Source: Adiantum capillus-veneris
Lineage: Eukaryota > Streptophyta > Polypodiopsida > Polypodiales > Pteridaceae
Length of the DNA stretch: 64,000 nucleotides
Assembly: GCA_014529385.2 (NCBI GenBank)
Contig: CM043963.1
Span: forward strand, 110,152,912 to 110,216,911
Direction: 5' to 3'
Shown here: in pieces, positions 12,857 through 24,747 of the stretch
Position numbering within the stretch: the first letter of the stretch is position 1
Layout of the letters: every line of letters begins with the position of its first letter
Position numbers and translations under genes: made by a program
Notes under the pieces: generated by a model
The model's database searches: none
Told to the model about the DNA's origin: nothing
The model's input: only the letters and a program-made list of their open reading frames with translations

Positions 12857-13043
<187 letters not shown>

Positions 13044-13249
13044 AGGAGGCAAGCAAACATTGGCGGCAAGAGAGTGACAAAGGAGCGTTGGCGGCGGCGG
13101 CAACTCTTTTTTTGGCGGCAAGAGGCGACAAGGAGAGACACAAAATACAACGATGTAAGTGCACTTATTCTCTTTTTTTGAAATGCATTTTGTTTTAAAA
13201 TTAATGTCTATTTTTGCTGGTTTTAAGAGTAACGTCTATTTTTGCTTAT

Positions 13250-14820
13250 TGTCGAGGTAAAGGCTCACGCTAGCCCATGGGTTGTCCCCCATGCTCACAA
13301 TTTTTTTGATTCTATTGAGGTTTTGGCATGCTAAACGTATTGTTTACACCCCTCTATTATAGGTGTTTTGGAATGCCTATTTGCATGCAATGGGCAGCCC
13401 GTTTGGGGAGCCGATTGCATGCAAATACACATTCCAAAACCCCTCTAATAGAGGGGCCAAACACATGAGTTTGGCCCCTCTATTAGAGGGGGTTTTGGCA
13501 TGTCTATTTGCATGCAATGGGAAGCCAGTTTGGACCCTCTATTAGAGGGGTTTTGGAAGACCAAAAACCCTCTAATTGGTCGAGGTAAAAGATCATTTGA
13601 GGCCATGGGTTTTCCCCCATGCTCATGTTTTTTTGGCCTCCCCCCTTCAATGTCCAAAACCCCTAGCAAACAGCATGTGTTTGGCCCCTCTACTAGATGG
13701 GTTTAGGCATGTCTATCTGCATGCAATGGGCTCCCCAAACGGACTGCCCATTGCATGCAAATAGACATGCCAAAATCCCTCTAATAGAGGGACCAAACTC
13801 ATGCCATGTGTCCCCTCTATTAGAGGGGTTTTGGCATGCCTACTTTTGCATGCAATGGGCAACCCGTTTGGGCATCCCATTGCATGCAAATAGACATTCC
13901 AAAACTCTCTAATAGAGGGGCCAAACTAGTAGACTAGAACCCCTCTAATTGGTCGAGGTAAAGGATCATGTGAGTCCATGGGTTGTCCCCCATGCTCATG
14001 TTTTTTTTGCCTCCCCCCTTCAATGTTCAAAATCCCTATCAAACGGCATGCGTTTGGCCCCTCTATTAGAGGGGTTTTGGCATGCCTATTTGCATGCAAT
14101 GGGCAGCCCAAACGGGGCTTCCCATTGCATGCGAATAGGCATGCCGAAACCCCTCTAATAGAGGGGTTAGAGGGGCCAAACTCATGCCGTTTTGGCATGA
14201 ATTGGCCCCTCTATTAGAGGGGTTTTGTCATGCCTATTCACATGCAATGGGCTCCCCAAAAACGGCATGAGTTTGGCCCCTCTACTAGAGGGGTTTTGGC
14301 ATGTCTATTTGCATACAATGGGCAGCCCGTTTGGGGGCCAATTGCATACAAATAGACATGCCAAAACCCCTCTAATAGAGAGGCAAAACTCATGCCGTTT
14401 GGCCCCTCTATTAGAGGGGTTTTGGCATGCCTATTTGCATGCAACGAGTAGCCCGTTTGGGCTACTCATTGCATGCAAATAGGCATGCCAAAACCCCTCT
14501 AATCGGTCAAGGTAAAGGCTCATGTGAGCCCATGGGCTCATGTTTTTTTGGCCTCCCCCCTTCAATGTCAAAAATTCTTAGAAAACGGCATGCGTTTGGC
14601 TCCTCTATTAGAGGGATTTTGGCATGACTATTTGCATGCAATGGGCAGCCCGTTTGGGGAGCCCATTGCATGCAAATAGACATGCCTAAATCCCTCTAAT
14701 AGAGGGGCAAAACTCATGCTGTTTTGGCTACCCATTCCATGCAAATAGGCATGCCAAAACCCCTAACAAACAGCATGAGTTTGGCCCCTCTATTAGAGGG
14801 GTTTTGGCATGTCTATTTAG
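13250..14820. repeat. Array of long near-perfect hairpins built on CCCCTCTAATAGAGGGG palindromes
   Basis: At least seven hairpins of 90-100 bp lie one after another (roughly 13360-13451, 13694-13788, 13819-13915, 14066-14160, 14286-14382, 14410-14503, 14608-14702), with partial ones between. The best is 14410-14503: two 45-base arms with one mismatch and a 4-base loop (GTTT). Arms contain TTTTGGCATGCCTATTTGCA and end in ATTAGAGGGG. Successive hairpins are joined by the palindrome CCCCTCTAATAGAGGGG. Hairpin centres are CGTTTG in some units and CAAACG in others. A spacer starting GGTCGAGGTAAAGG and holding CCATGGG recurs near 13253, 13577, 13953 and 14505, giving a higher-order repeat. It ends 40 bp before the coding region of the CACTA-type gene at 14861. 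Confidence 0.93.
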
Positions 14821-14860
14821 GTTGTATTTGATTTGTTTCTTCTCTCTTTTTCAGTTGTGA

Positions 14861-16353
14861 CATGGTCGGGCAGGACGAAGAATTCTTTTGCTCTCTTAGG
14901 AAAACCGTGGGTTCCTCTTCTGGGAATCAATTTGGGACTTCGGTCCCTATGACCACTCCCTTCCTCGTCCTCCTCCTCATTTGGTCCCTATGAATCCCCA
15001 GATAGCCTCATTCTTGCGCATGCGGCAAGATTGAGCAAGCTTCGCAAGGGACCTTCTCTTCATATACGCCACATCAGCTGTCCCACTATGAGACTCTCCC
15101 CCTCACCCTTGGCCATGCCCTCGCAGGCCCCCACTACCTTTCCTTCACCCTTTTCCTCGGCACCCCCCACTACATTTCCTTCACCCTATCCCTCGGTCCC
15201 CGCTACTACATTTCCTTCACCATTTCTCTCGGCACCCTCTTCTACAATTTCCTCGCATCAACCCTCCCCGCTTTGACCATCAAGCCATCCTAGCCCTCAT
15301 GGTCGTCGATCTTCTTTAGGGCAAAGTGAGCTATGTAGTTTGCATGTCTCTAGGGGCTGGCAAGAGTCCACTGACAGCCAACGGAGACAAGGCTCAGGGG
15401 GAGGCTCTTGTTTCGACACTTGCTTTGGAGGAGGTGGAGGACGATCGTCTATTAACTTGCTAGATCCGGGGTACAGTTCTAATGTGGACGTTCAAGATGC
15501 CGATGATGATGACCTATACTATAGGTGTCATCAAGACGGTGCCCCCGACCTTAGCACAAACAATGGCAAGCGCTTTCACAATCACTTGAAGAGCTTGATC
15601 CACTCTACCTACACTAATTGCTTCATTGATTGGGAGCAACAACATCCTCAGTACCTACAGTATATTGTTGATACAATGAGGTTGCGGTTTCCTAATCCCC
15701 AGGGCGAGTCTTTTACCACGCAGTGGATGGAAGGTTTTATCAAGACCTTCCTTCGTAATAAATGGTCCACGTTTCGCAAGGCCGCTAAACAACAATGCCA
15801 ACACCCCAATCTCCAAAAAAAGGGGTGCCAATATGCATGATGCAGAGTGGGAGTTTTCTCTCCAAGAGAGGGACAATGGAGTCGACCATCCTCAGCAGAG
15901 GCAAGCAAAAGGGCATGACAAAAAGCTCACAGTTGGGGTTCTGGCAAAAAGGACGTCTGGAAGGACAAAGTGGTAACTAACATTTTTAGTTTTTATTTGA
16001 ACCATAATCTTGATGTAAACTAATGTAAATAATTCTTAATATGCAAGAAAACATCATAGGACATCAAGTGTCAAGGGAGGTGGTGAAGTATCGAAAACGC
16101 AATGATAAAAACAATACATACCTGTGGATCTCCAACAAAGCCATATCAATCAAGCACAGTTTGACGCTCTCATCGACACCTTGACTACTACACAAGTACA
16201 AAGTCAACCTAACTAATTAATTATTTTGTTGTTTACTTATTTTAATGTTTACTAATTATGTGGTTTGCTTTGTTGTTTGTGTAGACTCGAAGAGGTGGCG
16301 CTAACGAGGGCGAGGATGACGAGGGCGACCAGGGTGACGATGAGGGTTACTAA
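14861..16353 (+). pseudogene. Second CACTA-type gene (plant Transposase_24/Ptta-like), broken
   Basis: A likely splice acceptor (CTCTTTTTCAG, ending near 14854) precedes ATG at 14861 (MVGQDEEFFCSL). After frame changes comes a Ser/Pro-rich part with a repeated TTFPSP motif (15135-15250), a Gly-rich stretch, and a conserved helical block near 15590-15840 (CFIDWEQQHPQYLQYIV, FKTFLRNKW-like residues). The tail (16290-16350) is acidic (GEDDEGDQGDDEGY). This layout resembles the Transposase_24 (Ptta/En/Spm) protein that accompanies tnp2 in plant CACTA elements. Frameshifts near 15000, 15300 and 15800 break it. Its position right after the hairpin array fits a transposon subterminal region followed by its DNA-binding protein gene (inference). 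Confidence 0.65.
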
Positions 16354-17319
16354 TTTTCTAACACAATCCCCTCACATTTTGAACACCCAACCAAGAGCCC
16401 TTGTACAACATAATCCCCTCACATTTTGAACGCCCGACCAAGAGCCCTTGTGAATATTTCACTTTTATTTTGGATGCCCGGCCAAAAGGCCTCGTATACA
16501 TTTTGCGAACTCTCGATCAATAAACAGAATTTTGTCAATAACCCACTTTTTAAGTTTCTTGTGTTTCAAAAATTGTACGATATTGTTAAATCTTAAATAA
16601 TAAATATATGTAATATTTATATTAAAAAAATATCCAAGGATCTTTGGATGATGCAAAGTTTTCACATATGGGGACTTGAATCATCCGAGATCCTTGGATA
16701 CTTTTTTTTTAATAAATTGCATGGAGGATATACGTGCGGCTACGATAGTGGCTATATACGCAACAATCAGCACTGCAATTCTTGATAGCATACCTGTGCT
16801 AATACCCTCACACATTGTAGCAAGCTGACAACGCACTACCAATGGTGGTGATACCCATGTGCCCAATCATTTCTCTCTCCTAAAATGTTTGTTGATGCAC
16901 GGCTATTCCAGAGGCAGTCAACCCCCTTTCTTATAGTGGCATCTCTCAATTATTTTCCTATTTTTTGAATTAATTTTAATTGGTATCCCTACTTATTGGA
17001 CAAAATCATCTCAAGATTCCTCCTTAACAATGTCTCCACTCTATATCTCCCTTGCTTTCGACAAAATTGCTTGTCCGATTTGAACCCGTGTGCAACAAAG
17101 ATCCACCTTATGTGCATTACCCTACACCACAAGAGCAACTGCATCGATATGACAACTGTCCCACACATCAAATTCTGAAAAATAATCCTTTTAGCTTCCT
17201 TGGTTGTGCACATCATGTGTGCCTCTATCCAGGGATTTTAATTACGCGATGATGCATTTTGTTAAATGTTAACTATTTTTGTTATTATCACTATTTTTTT
17301 CATGTTAATAACATATCTA
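16354..17319. other. No gene seen; AT-rich, contains one inverted repeat
   Basis: A 45-bp direct duplication containing CAAGAGCCCTTGT and ATAATCCCCTCACATTTTGA occurs near 16360-16450. No recognisable protein was found. Confidence 0.5.
16620..16715. repeat. Imperfect inverted repeat (about 33-bp arms, 27-bp loop)
   Basis: The left arm (16620-16652) runs from TATTAAAAAAATATCCAAGG to TTTGGATGAT; the right arm (16680-16715) is its reverse complement with three or four differences. Flanking poly-A/poly-T is included in the arms. It could be a tiny MITE or a structured RNA; no target-site duplication is obvious. Confidence 0.8.
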
Positions 17320-17469
17320 ATGTCATGACCTACAAAAACCGGTAGAAAACGTAGAACAGACGGGACAATCAACAATCCCGGCAGGCCTAGCGGGCTTAAT
17401 ATGAAACCTGGCGGGACAAGCAAGAATCTCTCTGGGCCTATCGTGTACCCCCTCTATATTTGGCGGCTC

Positions 17470-17476
17470 TATATAA
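17470..17476 (+). promoter_or_regulatory. TATA box candidate for the hAT transposase gene
   Basis: TATATAA lies 30-40 bp after a GC-rich stretch (CGGGACAATCAACAATCCCGG near 17365 and further CGGG motifs to 17450). About 0.9 kb downstream is the transposase ATG at 18354. A TATATAA in the mirror orientation lies at 30471-30477 beside a similar GC-rich stretch. Confidence 0.45.
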
Positions 17477-17603
17477 CCCTTTTATAGACATCACATCACA
17501 TCACCTCTTCCTCTAAATTTGGTTATCCTTTAAAATTTAGAAGAAAAACCAAAGGTAAAAAAATGAATGGTCTTTAAAAAAAAATAAAACTTAATGTAAC
17601 TCT

Positions 17604-18196
17604 GATCATGGATCATTAGTTCTTTTTTGGACTGAACTGATTCTTGAAAGGAGGTAGAAAGGTGAATCTTTGGGTCGGTATCTCTACATTTGGGATGGAC
17701 TGATCTCATGTTTGGTTCACCGTTATATTTTCTGAATTGATTGCTATATTGATTAGAACTTCTATCATGGGTCATTAGTTCTTTTTTGGACTGAACTGAT
17801 TCTTGAAAAGAGATAGAAAGGTGAATCTTTGGGTCGATATCTCTACTTTTGGGATGGACTGATCACATGTTTGATTCACCGTTGTATTTGCTTGCTATTC
17901 CGATTCGAGCTCCAATCATGGGTCATTAGTTCTTTTTTGGATTGGACTGATTCATGAAAGGAGGTAGGAAGGTGACTCTTTGGGTCGATATCTCTACTTT
18001 TGGGATGGACTGATCACATGTTTGATTCACCGCTCTATTTGCTTGCTATTTCGATTAGAGATCCAATCATGGGTCATTAGTTCTTTTTTGGACTGGACTG
18101 ATTCATGAAAGGAGGTAGGAAGGTGAATCTTTGGGTCGATATCTCTACTTTTGGGATGGACTGATCACATATTTGATTCACCGTTGTATTTGCTTG
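17604..18196. repeat. Tandem repeat, four units of 151-159 bp
   Basis: Units begin near 17604, 17763, 17914 and 18065 with ATCATGG(A/G)TCATTAGTTC and contain GGACTG(A/G)ACTGATTC, GGTGAATCTTTGGGTCG and GGGATGGACTGATC. The array lies between the TATA candidate and the first transposase exon, probably in a leader intron, since GGTATTGCAG just before the ATG looks like a splice acceptor. Confidence 0.92.
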
Positions 18197-18353
18197 CTCA
18201 TGTTTGAGTAGATTGAGGTTTATTCCCTTTAGGCTTCACTACTATTCTTGTGTGTGATATTGATTATAACACTAATGTTTGGTTTGAATAATACTTGAAA
18301 GAAGAGATAGCATATTGAGCTATGTTTATTGGTATTGCAGGCATCCAATAAGT

Positions 18354-20693
18354 ATGTCCTCCACCAGGAATGTGAGCGGTGATGTTGGTGTCTCAAGCAT
18401 GGCTTCCTTGAGGAGACCTCCTACCTCGATGCCAGGTCCTGCTTCGCAGCGCACCACTTCGCAGGGCAAGCAAAAGGCAGGTGGAAAAAGTCCAGGACCC
18501 GAGTGGAATTTTGCCACAAATTTAAATAAGTATCAAGATTGGAAATGTAACTTTTGTGGCGAAGAGAAATCTGGAGGAGCGCCAAGAATAAGGGATCATT
18601 TGCTAGGTGGCAATACTAGAATCCAAGGAGGAAAGTGCAAGGGCTTAGGTGCAGAAGAAGCAGCTATGCGCTTAAAAGCTTTAATTGGTAAGCTAATTTC
18701 CACGAGCAAAAGATCAAAACTCTCTACTTTCGACCATCACACCCCGGTATCGATAAGATCAAACCAGGACGAGGGATCATTGGGTGTAACGCCCACCAAT
18801 GGAAGCACTCAAAGCAGGGATTAACAAATTTCTCATATCGATGGAACTACACCTCCAAACCATGGATCTCCTGACTTTCACGTAGGATCGTCAAAAAGTA
18901 GACAGGTTAGCTTACAGACAAGCTTCAAAATGCTAGCCTTACAAGAAGCACAACTTGCACTAGCTAAAGTCGTCTATTTCACTGGGGGATCATTGGCCAT
19001 TGTCACCCATGATGCATGGAAGTCAGCTTGGAAACGCATTGGGGAGTATGATGCTGGATTTACCCCTCCAACATATCACCATATGAGAAACCAACTGTTG
19101 GATAAATGTTACACAAGCACACAACAGGATATTCAAAGGGTAATATTAAATGCAACAGAACAATCTGGATACACCATAGTTAGTGATGGTTGGTCCAAAA
19201 CGTTCAAAGGCGGCCATTGATCAACATCATGCTTGTATGTCTTCGTGGTGAATGTTTTATCAAAGCTGTGGATAGCTCTGGTCAAATAAATTTTGGCAGT
19301 TTTATAGCTGACATCATTGCAACGCAGTTGAGGAACTTGGAAAAGAAAATGTTGTCCAAGTAATCATGGACAATGCCAAAAATTGCAGGGCTGCGGGTAG
19401 GATACTTGAAAGTCGCTTCTCTCACCTATATAGTGCTAGTTGCAATACACACAGCTTGAACTTGGTATTGCAAGATTGGTACAAGAGTAATGACACAGAG
19501 TGGTTCAAATGGATAGTAGACAATGCTCGCTTAATAGTCAAGTTTGTTTTGAAGCGTGAGAGGGTTCTTGACATGTCCGTCAGAGGATGTCTACTATGTT
19601 AAAACTGCCGTGCGAAACTAGATTTTTCACCAACTACTATACGGTAGAATCATTAATAAAAAATAAGAATGTTGTGATGGAGACATTTGTTTGTGCCACT
19701 TTTTCAGAATGGGAGGCCGGTCAAAGGGAGAAGATAAAAAGCAAAATAGGGGTGATCAGAGATCTACTAGCTGATCGCCACTTCTGGGATGATGTGGTGG
19801 ATGTGTACAATGTCATGATGCCAATTATGCTCACATTACGCCAACTAGATTCTCCCTTGCCTAACATAGGTAAGGTGTGGATGGCTTGGTGGAGTGTTCA
19901 AGAAAGCCTTGCAAATCCAGAGGAGCCCTAGGAGCCAATTGTGAATCCTTGGAAGACACCATTCACTCAAAAGAGGAGAGAAATTCTGAGAAAGTATGTG
20001 CATGATCGATGGGTTGGAGCACATAGTCCACTACACATCGTAGCTTTCTTATTGGATCCAGAGTATTGGGCAATGGAAATAGACAAACTTGATAAGGAGG
20101 TGGTGGAAGACTTTTATGATGTGATAGGCAGGTTTTATGCTGATCCTGATGAGCATGCATCAGCTGTTACTGACCTTACGAAGTTTAAACTCAAAGAGGG
20201 TAATTTTGGTAGAGAATTTGTGCAGAAACTTGCCATGGAGCAACCAGCGTGGAAGTGGTGGATGATGAATGGTGGTAGTGTACCCACCCTTAAACGCCTA
20301 GCTGTTAGAATCCTAGCCCAATGTGCATCCAATTCAAGTTCTGAGAGAAACTGGAGTACATATAAATATGTACATTCCACCATTAGAAACCGCCTTCTAA
20401 ATTCAAGAGCTGAAAAATTGGTGTATATGTAGTGCAACCATCGGCTATTGGCAAGAGTGCAAGCTGAGAACTACAAAGAGGAGATGCCGCGTTGGACTTA
20501 TGATGTAACCAATGATGAGGTGGACGAAGACAGTGAGCTGCAAGGGGAATCTCATGAAGTAGAAACTACATGTACTTTAGAAGAGATTGAAGAGAATTTG
20601 GAAATTGAACCAACTTTGACCCGTCCGTCGCAGCAAGCGACGGACGGGTCAAAGTTAATTAAACCACCATCGCAGCAAGCGACGGTGGTTTAA
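18354..20693 (+). pseudogene. hAT-superfamily transposase (BED, DUF659, hAT dimerisation), inactivated
   Basis: The start is set at ATG 18354, 13 bases after a likely acceptor (GGTATTGCAG, 18331-18340). Domains in order: a BED-type zinc finger (WKCNFCGEEKSGGAPRIRDHL near 18540-18600); a DUF659/transposase core (PTYHHMRNQLL, TIVSDGW near 19170; VIMDNAKNCRAAG near 19360; LPCETRFFTNYY near 19600); and the C-terminal hAT dimerisation domain (LAVRILAQCASNSSSERNWS near 20300-20360, then RNRLLNSRAEKLVYM). In-frame stops occur at about 18822, 19218, 19929 and 20430, with a frame excursion between about 19220 and 19600. The family normally works as a nuclear cut-and-paste enzyme; this copy cannot. The last codons overlap two hairpins at 20612-20697. 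Confidence 0.92.
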
Positions 20694-20697
20694 TTAA
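20612..20697. repeat. Two consecutive hairpins with the same AGCAA loop
   Basis: Hairpin 1: arms 20612-20631 and 20637-20656, 20 bp, perfect, loop AGCAA. Hairpin 2: arms 20655-20673 and 20679-20697, 19 bp with one mismatch (G-U compatible in RNA), loop AGCAA, ending in TTAATTAA. They share two bases and span the final codons and stop of the hAT frame. They could act in 3'-end formation of the mRNA or as subterminal sites; both are inferences. Confidence 0.95.
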
Positions 20698-20984
20698 TGG
20701 ATTATCGAATCCATTGAGTGACTTCTGTTTAAGTTCAAAAACTGTTTATCTTATAAGCTTTTTTTTATATTTAGTTTAAGGTTTAGACATTTGCTTAATA
20801 ATAAACGAAGCCCTTAAAAACCTTTACAAGGCCACAAATCACTATTAAAGCTTCATAATATACAAAGCCCTAACAAATCTTTGCATTATCACATATCATA
20901 ATTGAAGCTGAAGTGAAGACAATTCACAATTCACTAATAAATTCTCGCAAGACAACGAGTAAATATTTTCAAATGTCACAAAAA

Positions 20985-21956
20985 CTATCCAAGTGATAGT
21001 GAAATATTTGTGAGAATATCTTCATTCTCCTGGTCACGCTGACCTTTAAGCTTATTATAGTCTTCAGACATTTTGAACATTGTATATATATTTTTGGATA
21101 TCTCATACTCACATATAGCACAATGAAAGCTATTCATCATGCTTTGCATCAAGCATGATATATGGTACATATGTCCGCATGGCAAGCTGAAGTGACCACA
21201 CCACTCATGAAAGAATTATCTACATATGGGGCAAGGACCACCCTGCTCACCAGAAGCTGGAGGGGCCTCAATAGATATTGGGTGCTCAATCAATGTGGTA
21301 GCATTTTGTTTTTTTATAGTCGCCTCTAACTCTTTTACGTGGCAAGATAGCACCTTCACCTCCCTTTGCAAGTCTCTATTTAGGGTTGCTGCTGCATGAG
21401 AGCCTTGTGTATGTTGTGATGCTTGCCTGAGTTGAGTTTGAAGCTCCTCCTTAACTTGGTGCACTTCCATTGATGCACCTTCTAGTGCCAATGACATCTC
21501 TTGCCATGTGACGGTGATTGCACTGCTGCGAATGTCCTCAACCGTCATATGAGGTGTCCTTGAGCTGAAGTCCATTGCTTCACCCAAGACATAATGCATG
21601 TATAACATCTTGGCAAACCACAATGGAAAATCCATATGATGCATAGGATGACCCATAAAATCAAGATATATGTTCTCTCCATTGTCTCGTATGTCTGCAT
21701 TAATGCATTGTGATAGCTTGAGTCGGCCTTTCTTGATGTTGTCATCTGCAACGCCTGGCCATATGGATTTGACCATTTCTCGGTCAATCCTAGAGTTCAC
21801 CTCTTTCCATTGTGTACCTAGTGGGTTGGCCCACTGGGAGCAACAAGCTGCAATTCGAGCGGTGTCATTCACTCCACCGCCTTGACACATGGATCTGAGA
21901 CGCTCAAAAGTGCGCTTAGCCCTTTGATTATCATTATCCATATCCTGATTAAACAC
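20985..21956 (-). pseudogene. Coiled-coil RING-finger protein with one premature stop
   Basis: The minus-strand frame from 21956 encodes a helical N-terminal part, a long coiled-coil-prone region (about residues 145-225, many Glu/Gln/Leu) and then the start of a RING finger (PCPICR). An in-frame TAA at 21216 interrupts the ring, which continues in the same frame (WCGHFSL, PCGHMYHISC, HCAIC) to the stop at 20985. The Cys/His spacing fits a C3HC4-type RING, which would make an intact version a probable E3 ubiquitin ligase. It lies 3' of the kinase-like gene on the same strand, separated by about 390 bp that include a 36-bp tandem repeat. It may be the last exon of that gene or a separate gene. 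Confidence 0.75.
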
Positions 21957-21989
21957 TATACTTCAGTTACGTCATACAAACTTAATGAT

Positions 21990-22130
21990 AATCAATTGCT
22001 ATAAAAGTAACCACCATTTTACGACAATCAATTGATATAAGAGTAACCACCATTTTACGACAATCAATTGATATAAGAATAACCACCATCTTACGACAAT
22101 CAATTGATATAAGAGTAACCACCATTTTTT
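21990..22130. repeat. Tandem repeat, four units of 36 bp
   Basis: The unit contains AATCAATTGATATAAGAGTA followed by ACCACCATTTTACGAC. It lies between the RING frame and the kinase-like frame. Confidence 0.95.
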
Positions 22131-22347
22131 AAATCAATGAATGACACTCAGTGATTCCACGTGGCTTATTGCTTAAAACTTAAGAGAAAAAACAAAACTC
22201 ATAGAAAATTTGTTGTCTATTGAGATATAACAAAGTGTTTTTATTACTCATACATCATCCATGGCGCATAAAACCCAAATTTTTAAAGTGCTTTTATAAG
22301 TCAAAAGTCTCAGAAAACCCTGCTTCATAAAGTACATCATATATCCA

Positions 22348-23829
22348 TCAAAAAAAGACTACACTCATTTCAGAGGGAGGGCGTAAGCATCGTTCTGGCT
22401 GGGCTTCAAATCTTTCTAATTCTTCGTCCAAAAGTGCCAAGGTCTTTCTCTCTGTGGATTTCTTCCTCACCCAACCTTCCACAACAATCCTAGATATGGC
22501 TTGTACCTCCACTGAAACCTTATGTTTGAACCAATCTGTGTTGTAGTAGTCAGAGAACTCTCCACAAAACTTACAAAATTTCCATATCACCCATCCTATG
22601 GCGTACACATATGTGGCCTTGGTCCATGGGCACAGGTGATTGCCATCTAGTAACTCAGGAGCTGGCCAAGGATGAAGCTTTTGCCAGTTTTCATCGGTAT
22701 TGTTGGTCTTTTGTGTCTCTAAGCCAACACGCAGAGACAATCCCCAATCAATTATTCCAATACGGGGAGTGAGATCCTTGGTAAAGTCCAACATGATGTT
22801 CCATGGATGGAGATCATTGTGGATCACTCCCTCGTCATGTGCGAATCGCAATGCCTTCACCAAGGCATGGATCAACGAGGGAGCATGATTGCACAGGCTC
22901 TTGATACGTGTTTTTTGGTCTTCAGAGGGCTGCTCCCATTTAAAGTCTTCAAGGATCTTTCCTTTCCCCTCTTGATGCGCTACAAGCGTCTTGAAAGAGC
23001 CATGTGGATGGGGCACTGTCTCCATAAGATCACCTAAAGTTCCCCCATTGAAGTAGGGGAATATCAAAAACCATGGCAACGTTACAGAGTGGGCAATACT
23101 CCTCACAATCCCTCTATGGTTGAGATCTACCCCACTTTCTCATGCAAAGCTTTTCCACTAATGCTTGGCCTATCCTTTGAACTCCTTGGCACAATAAGTA
23201 TTCGTTGCAAGAAGGAAACTGATCCCTTTGATTTGAACTTGCCACCCTGTGCCATAAGCCTCTGACCCAAGTTTCTTGATCTTCTTAATGGACTTATTTG
23301 GAATGCCCAGAGTCATACTACATTCAGAATTGTATATACTGCTCTCCAGGTGACTGGCAGAAGCAGTAGAACCCGATGTTCCCTCAATGGCAGCCTCCTC
23401 AATAAACGGTTCTCCAACTTGGCTGCTCCCCACAACTCTGGTGATAGCCATTCGCATTTTCTTGCTTAGGCCAAACTGTGTGTCTATGTGGGATGCTCGC
23501 CTTGACCTCTCCAATTCAGCTCTCCATCTAGTGTTCCAATGCTCTAGCTTACCCTTATCTAATTCTTAAGGGCATTCCTCTTTCAAATCAGAGGCCACCT
23601 TGGGCAAATTGCCGACCCAACTGCTCAGTAATGAGTTTATTGATTTGGTTGTTTTGTTTGGATATAACAACAACATTTTGCGGGCAATCTCACTGTATAA
23701 TGATTGCAATCTAGACTCATCTGCAACAATCTGCGCTATATTGTCGGGATCTAGTGCACTGACGATCGTAATCAACAATTGTCTAATTTTCTTTTTGAAC
23801 TCTATCATTGAAGTAGCAGAAGGATCCAT
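22348..23829 (-). pseudogene. Protein-kinase-like gene, broken between N- and C-lobes
   Basis: The start is taken at ATG 23829 (MDPSATSM), five bases after a likely acceptor (ACCATTGCAG on the minus strand). After a helical N-terminal part (stop TAA at 23566 in frame) comes a kinase N-lobe: a Gly-rich loop (LGSEAYGTGWQV near 23265) and a Lys strand (YCAKEF). A TAG at 23170 and a small frameshift separate it from the C-lobe (23106-22348), which has the catalytic loop HNDLHPWNIM (Asp and Asn kept, HRD as HND), the metal-binding IIDWG (DWG for DFG) and APELL (APE motif). The enzyme class is serine/threonine-kinase-like, possibly atypical. All parts are in one frame except the short region around 23110-23170, so only a few lesions separate it from an intact gene. 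Confidence 0.8.
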
Positions 23830-23949
23830 TTTTCCTGCAATGGTATTATTGCAAACAACACATTGTGAAATATAACTATGTGCCACTGCATTTGGATCTT
23901 TTCTATGTGAAAGAAAAAGTGCAATATAGACCATAGATCTCGTACATTT

Positions 23950-24520
23950 TTTGCAATGACACACCTAATCACAATTGCAACCATGTGCCAATGCCTCACC
24001 GTACGACAACTTACAAACAGATACTCCTGTCATTCTAGCAGCAACACACCTAGTCGCAATTGCAACCATGTGACGAAGCATGAATGACTGGGAGAAACAT
24101 AAAACATAGTCACCCTACGCTTTTGCAATGACACACCTAGCCGCAATTTCAACCATGTGCCAGTACATCCACACACGATGGCTTCTTTCAGATGCTCCTG
24201 TCATTCTAGCAGCAACACACCTAGTCGCAATTGCAACCATGTGCCGAAGCATGAATGACTGGGAGCAACATAAAACATAGTCATCCTACGCTTTTGCAAT
24301 GACACACCTAGCCGCAATTGCAACCATGTGCCAGTGCATCCACGCACGGTGAATTCTTTCAAATAGATGCTCCTATCATTCTAGCAGCAACACACCTAGT
24401 CGCAATTGCAACCATGTGCCGAAGCATGAATGACTGGGAGCAACATAAAACATAGTCATCCTACGCTTTTGCAATGACACACCTAGTCGCAATTGCAACC
24501 ATGTGCCAGTGCATCCACGC
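23950..24520. repeat. Satellite-like array, 171-175-bp unit (left part)
   Basis: GCAACACACCTAGTCGCAAT recurs at 24041, 24212 and 24387. Each unit has two related halves, one with CCTAGTCGCAATTGCAACCA and one with CCTAGCCGCAATTGCAACCA, so it arose from an older half-unit. A copia element splits the array; it resumes at 29700. The array sits between the minus-strand TATA candidate at 30471 and the kinase-like ATG at 23829, probably in a leader intron. Confidence 0.93.
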
Positions 24521-24747
24521 TGTTGGAATTAGGGTTGCAGAGAAACACACACAGCTTGGAGAAGACGAAGGAAGCTCAAGGCACACAATAGAGAGTGTGT
24601 TACTTAGTGTGCAATGGAAAGATAGATAGCCCTAGAGTGATGGGCGTATATACAATGCACGGGGGAAAAAACCTCCTAAAGAGGGAAAAAATGCCCCGGC
24701 GGTCCTAGTGTGTTCACACACATCACTACCACATGTATATGGTAACA
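24521..24747 (-). repeat. 3' LTR of the copia element
   Basis: 227 bp; I see no difference from the other LTR. On the minus strand it is preceded by a purine-rich tract (24748-24760, TCCAGGGGGGATT), as expected for the plus-strand primer. Confidence 0.97.

Noticed and set aside
13363-14627. Many overlapping open frames on both strands with repeated peptides such as HANRHAKTPLIEGP
   Set aside because: They are translations of the hairpin array; the same peptide appears on both strands because the DNA is palindromic. Not genes.
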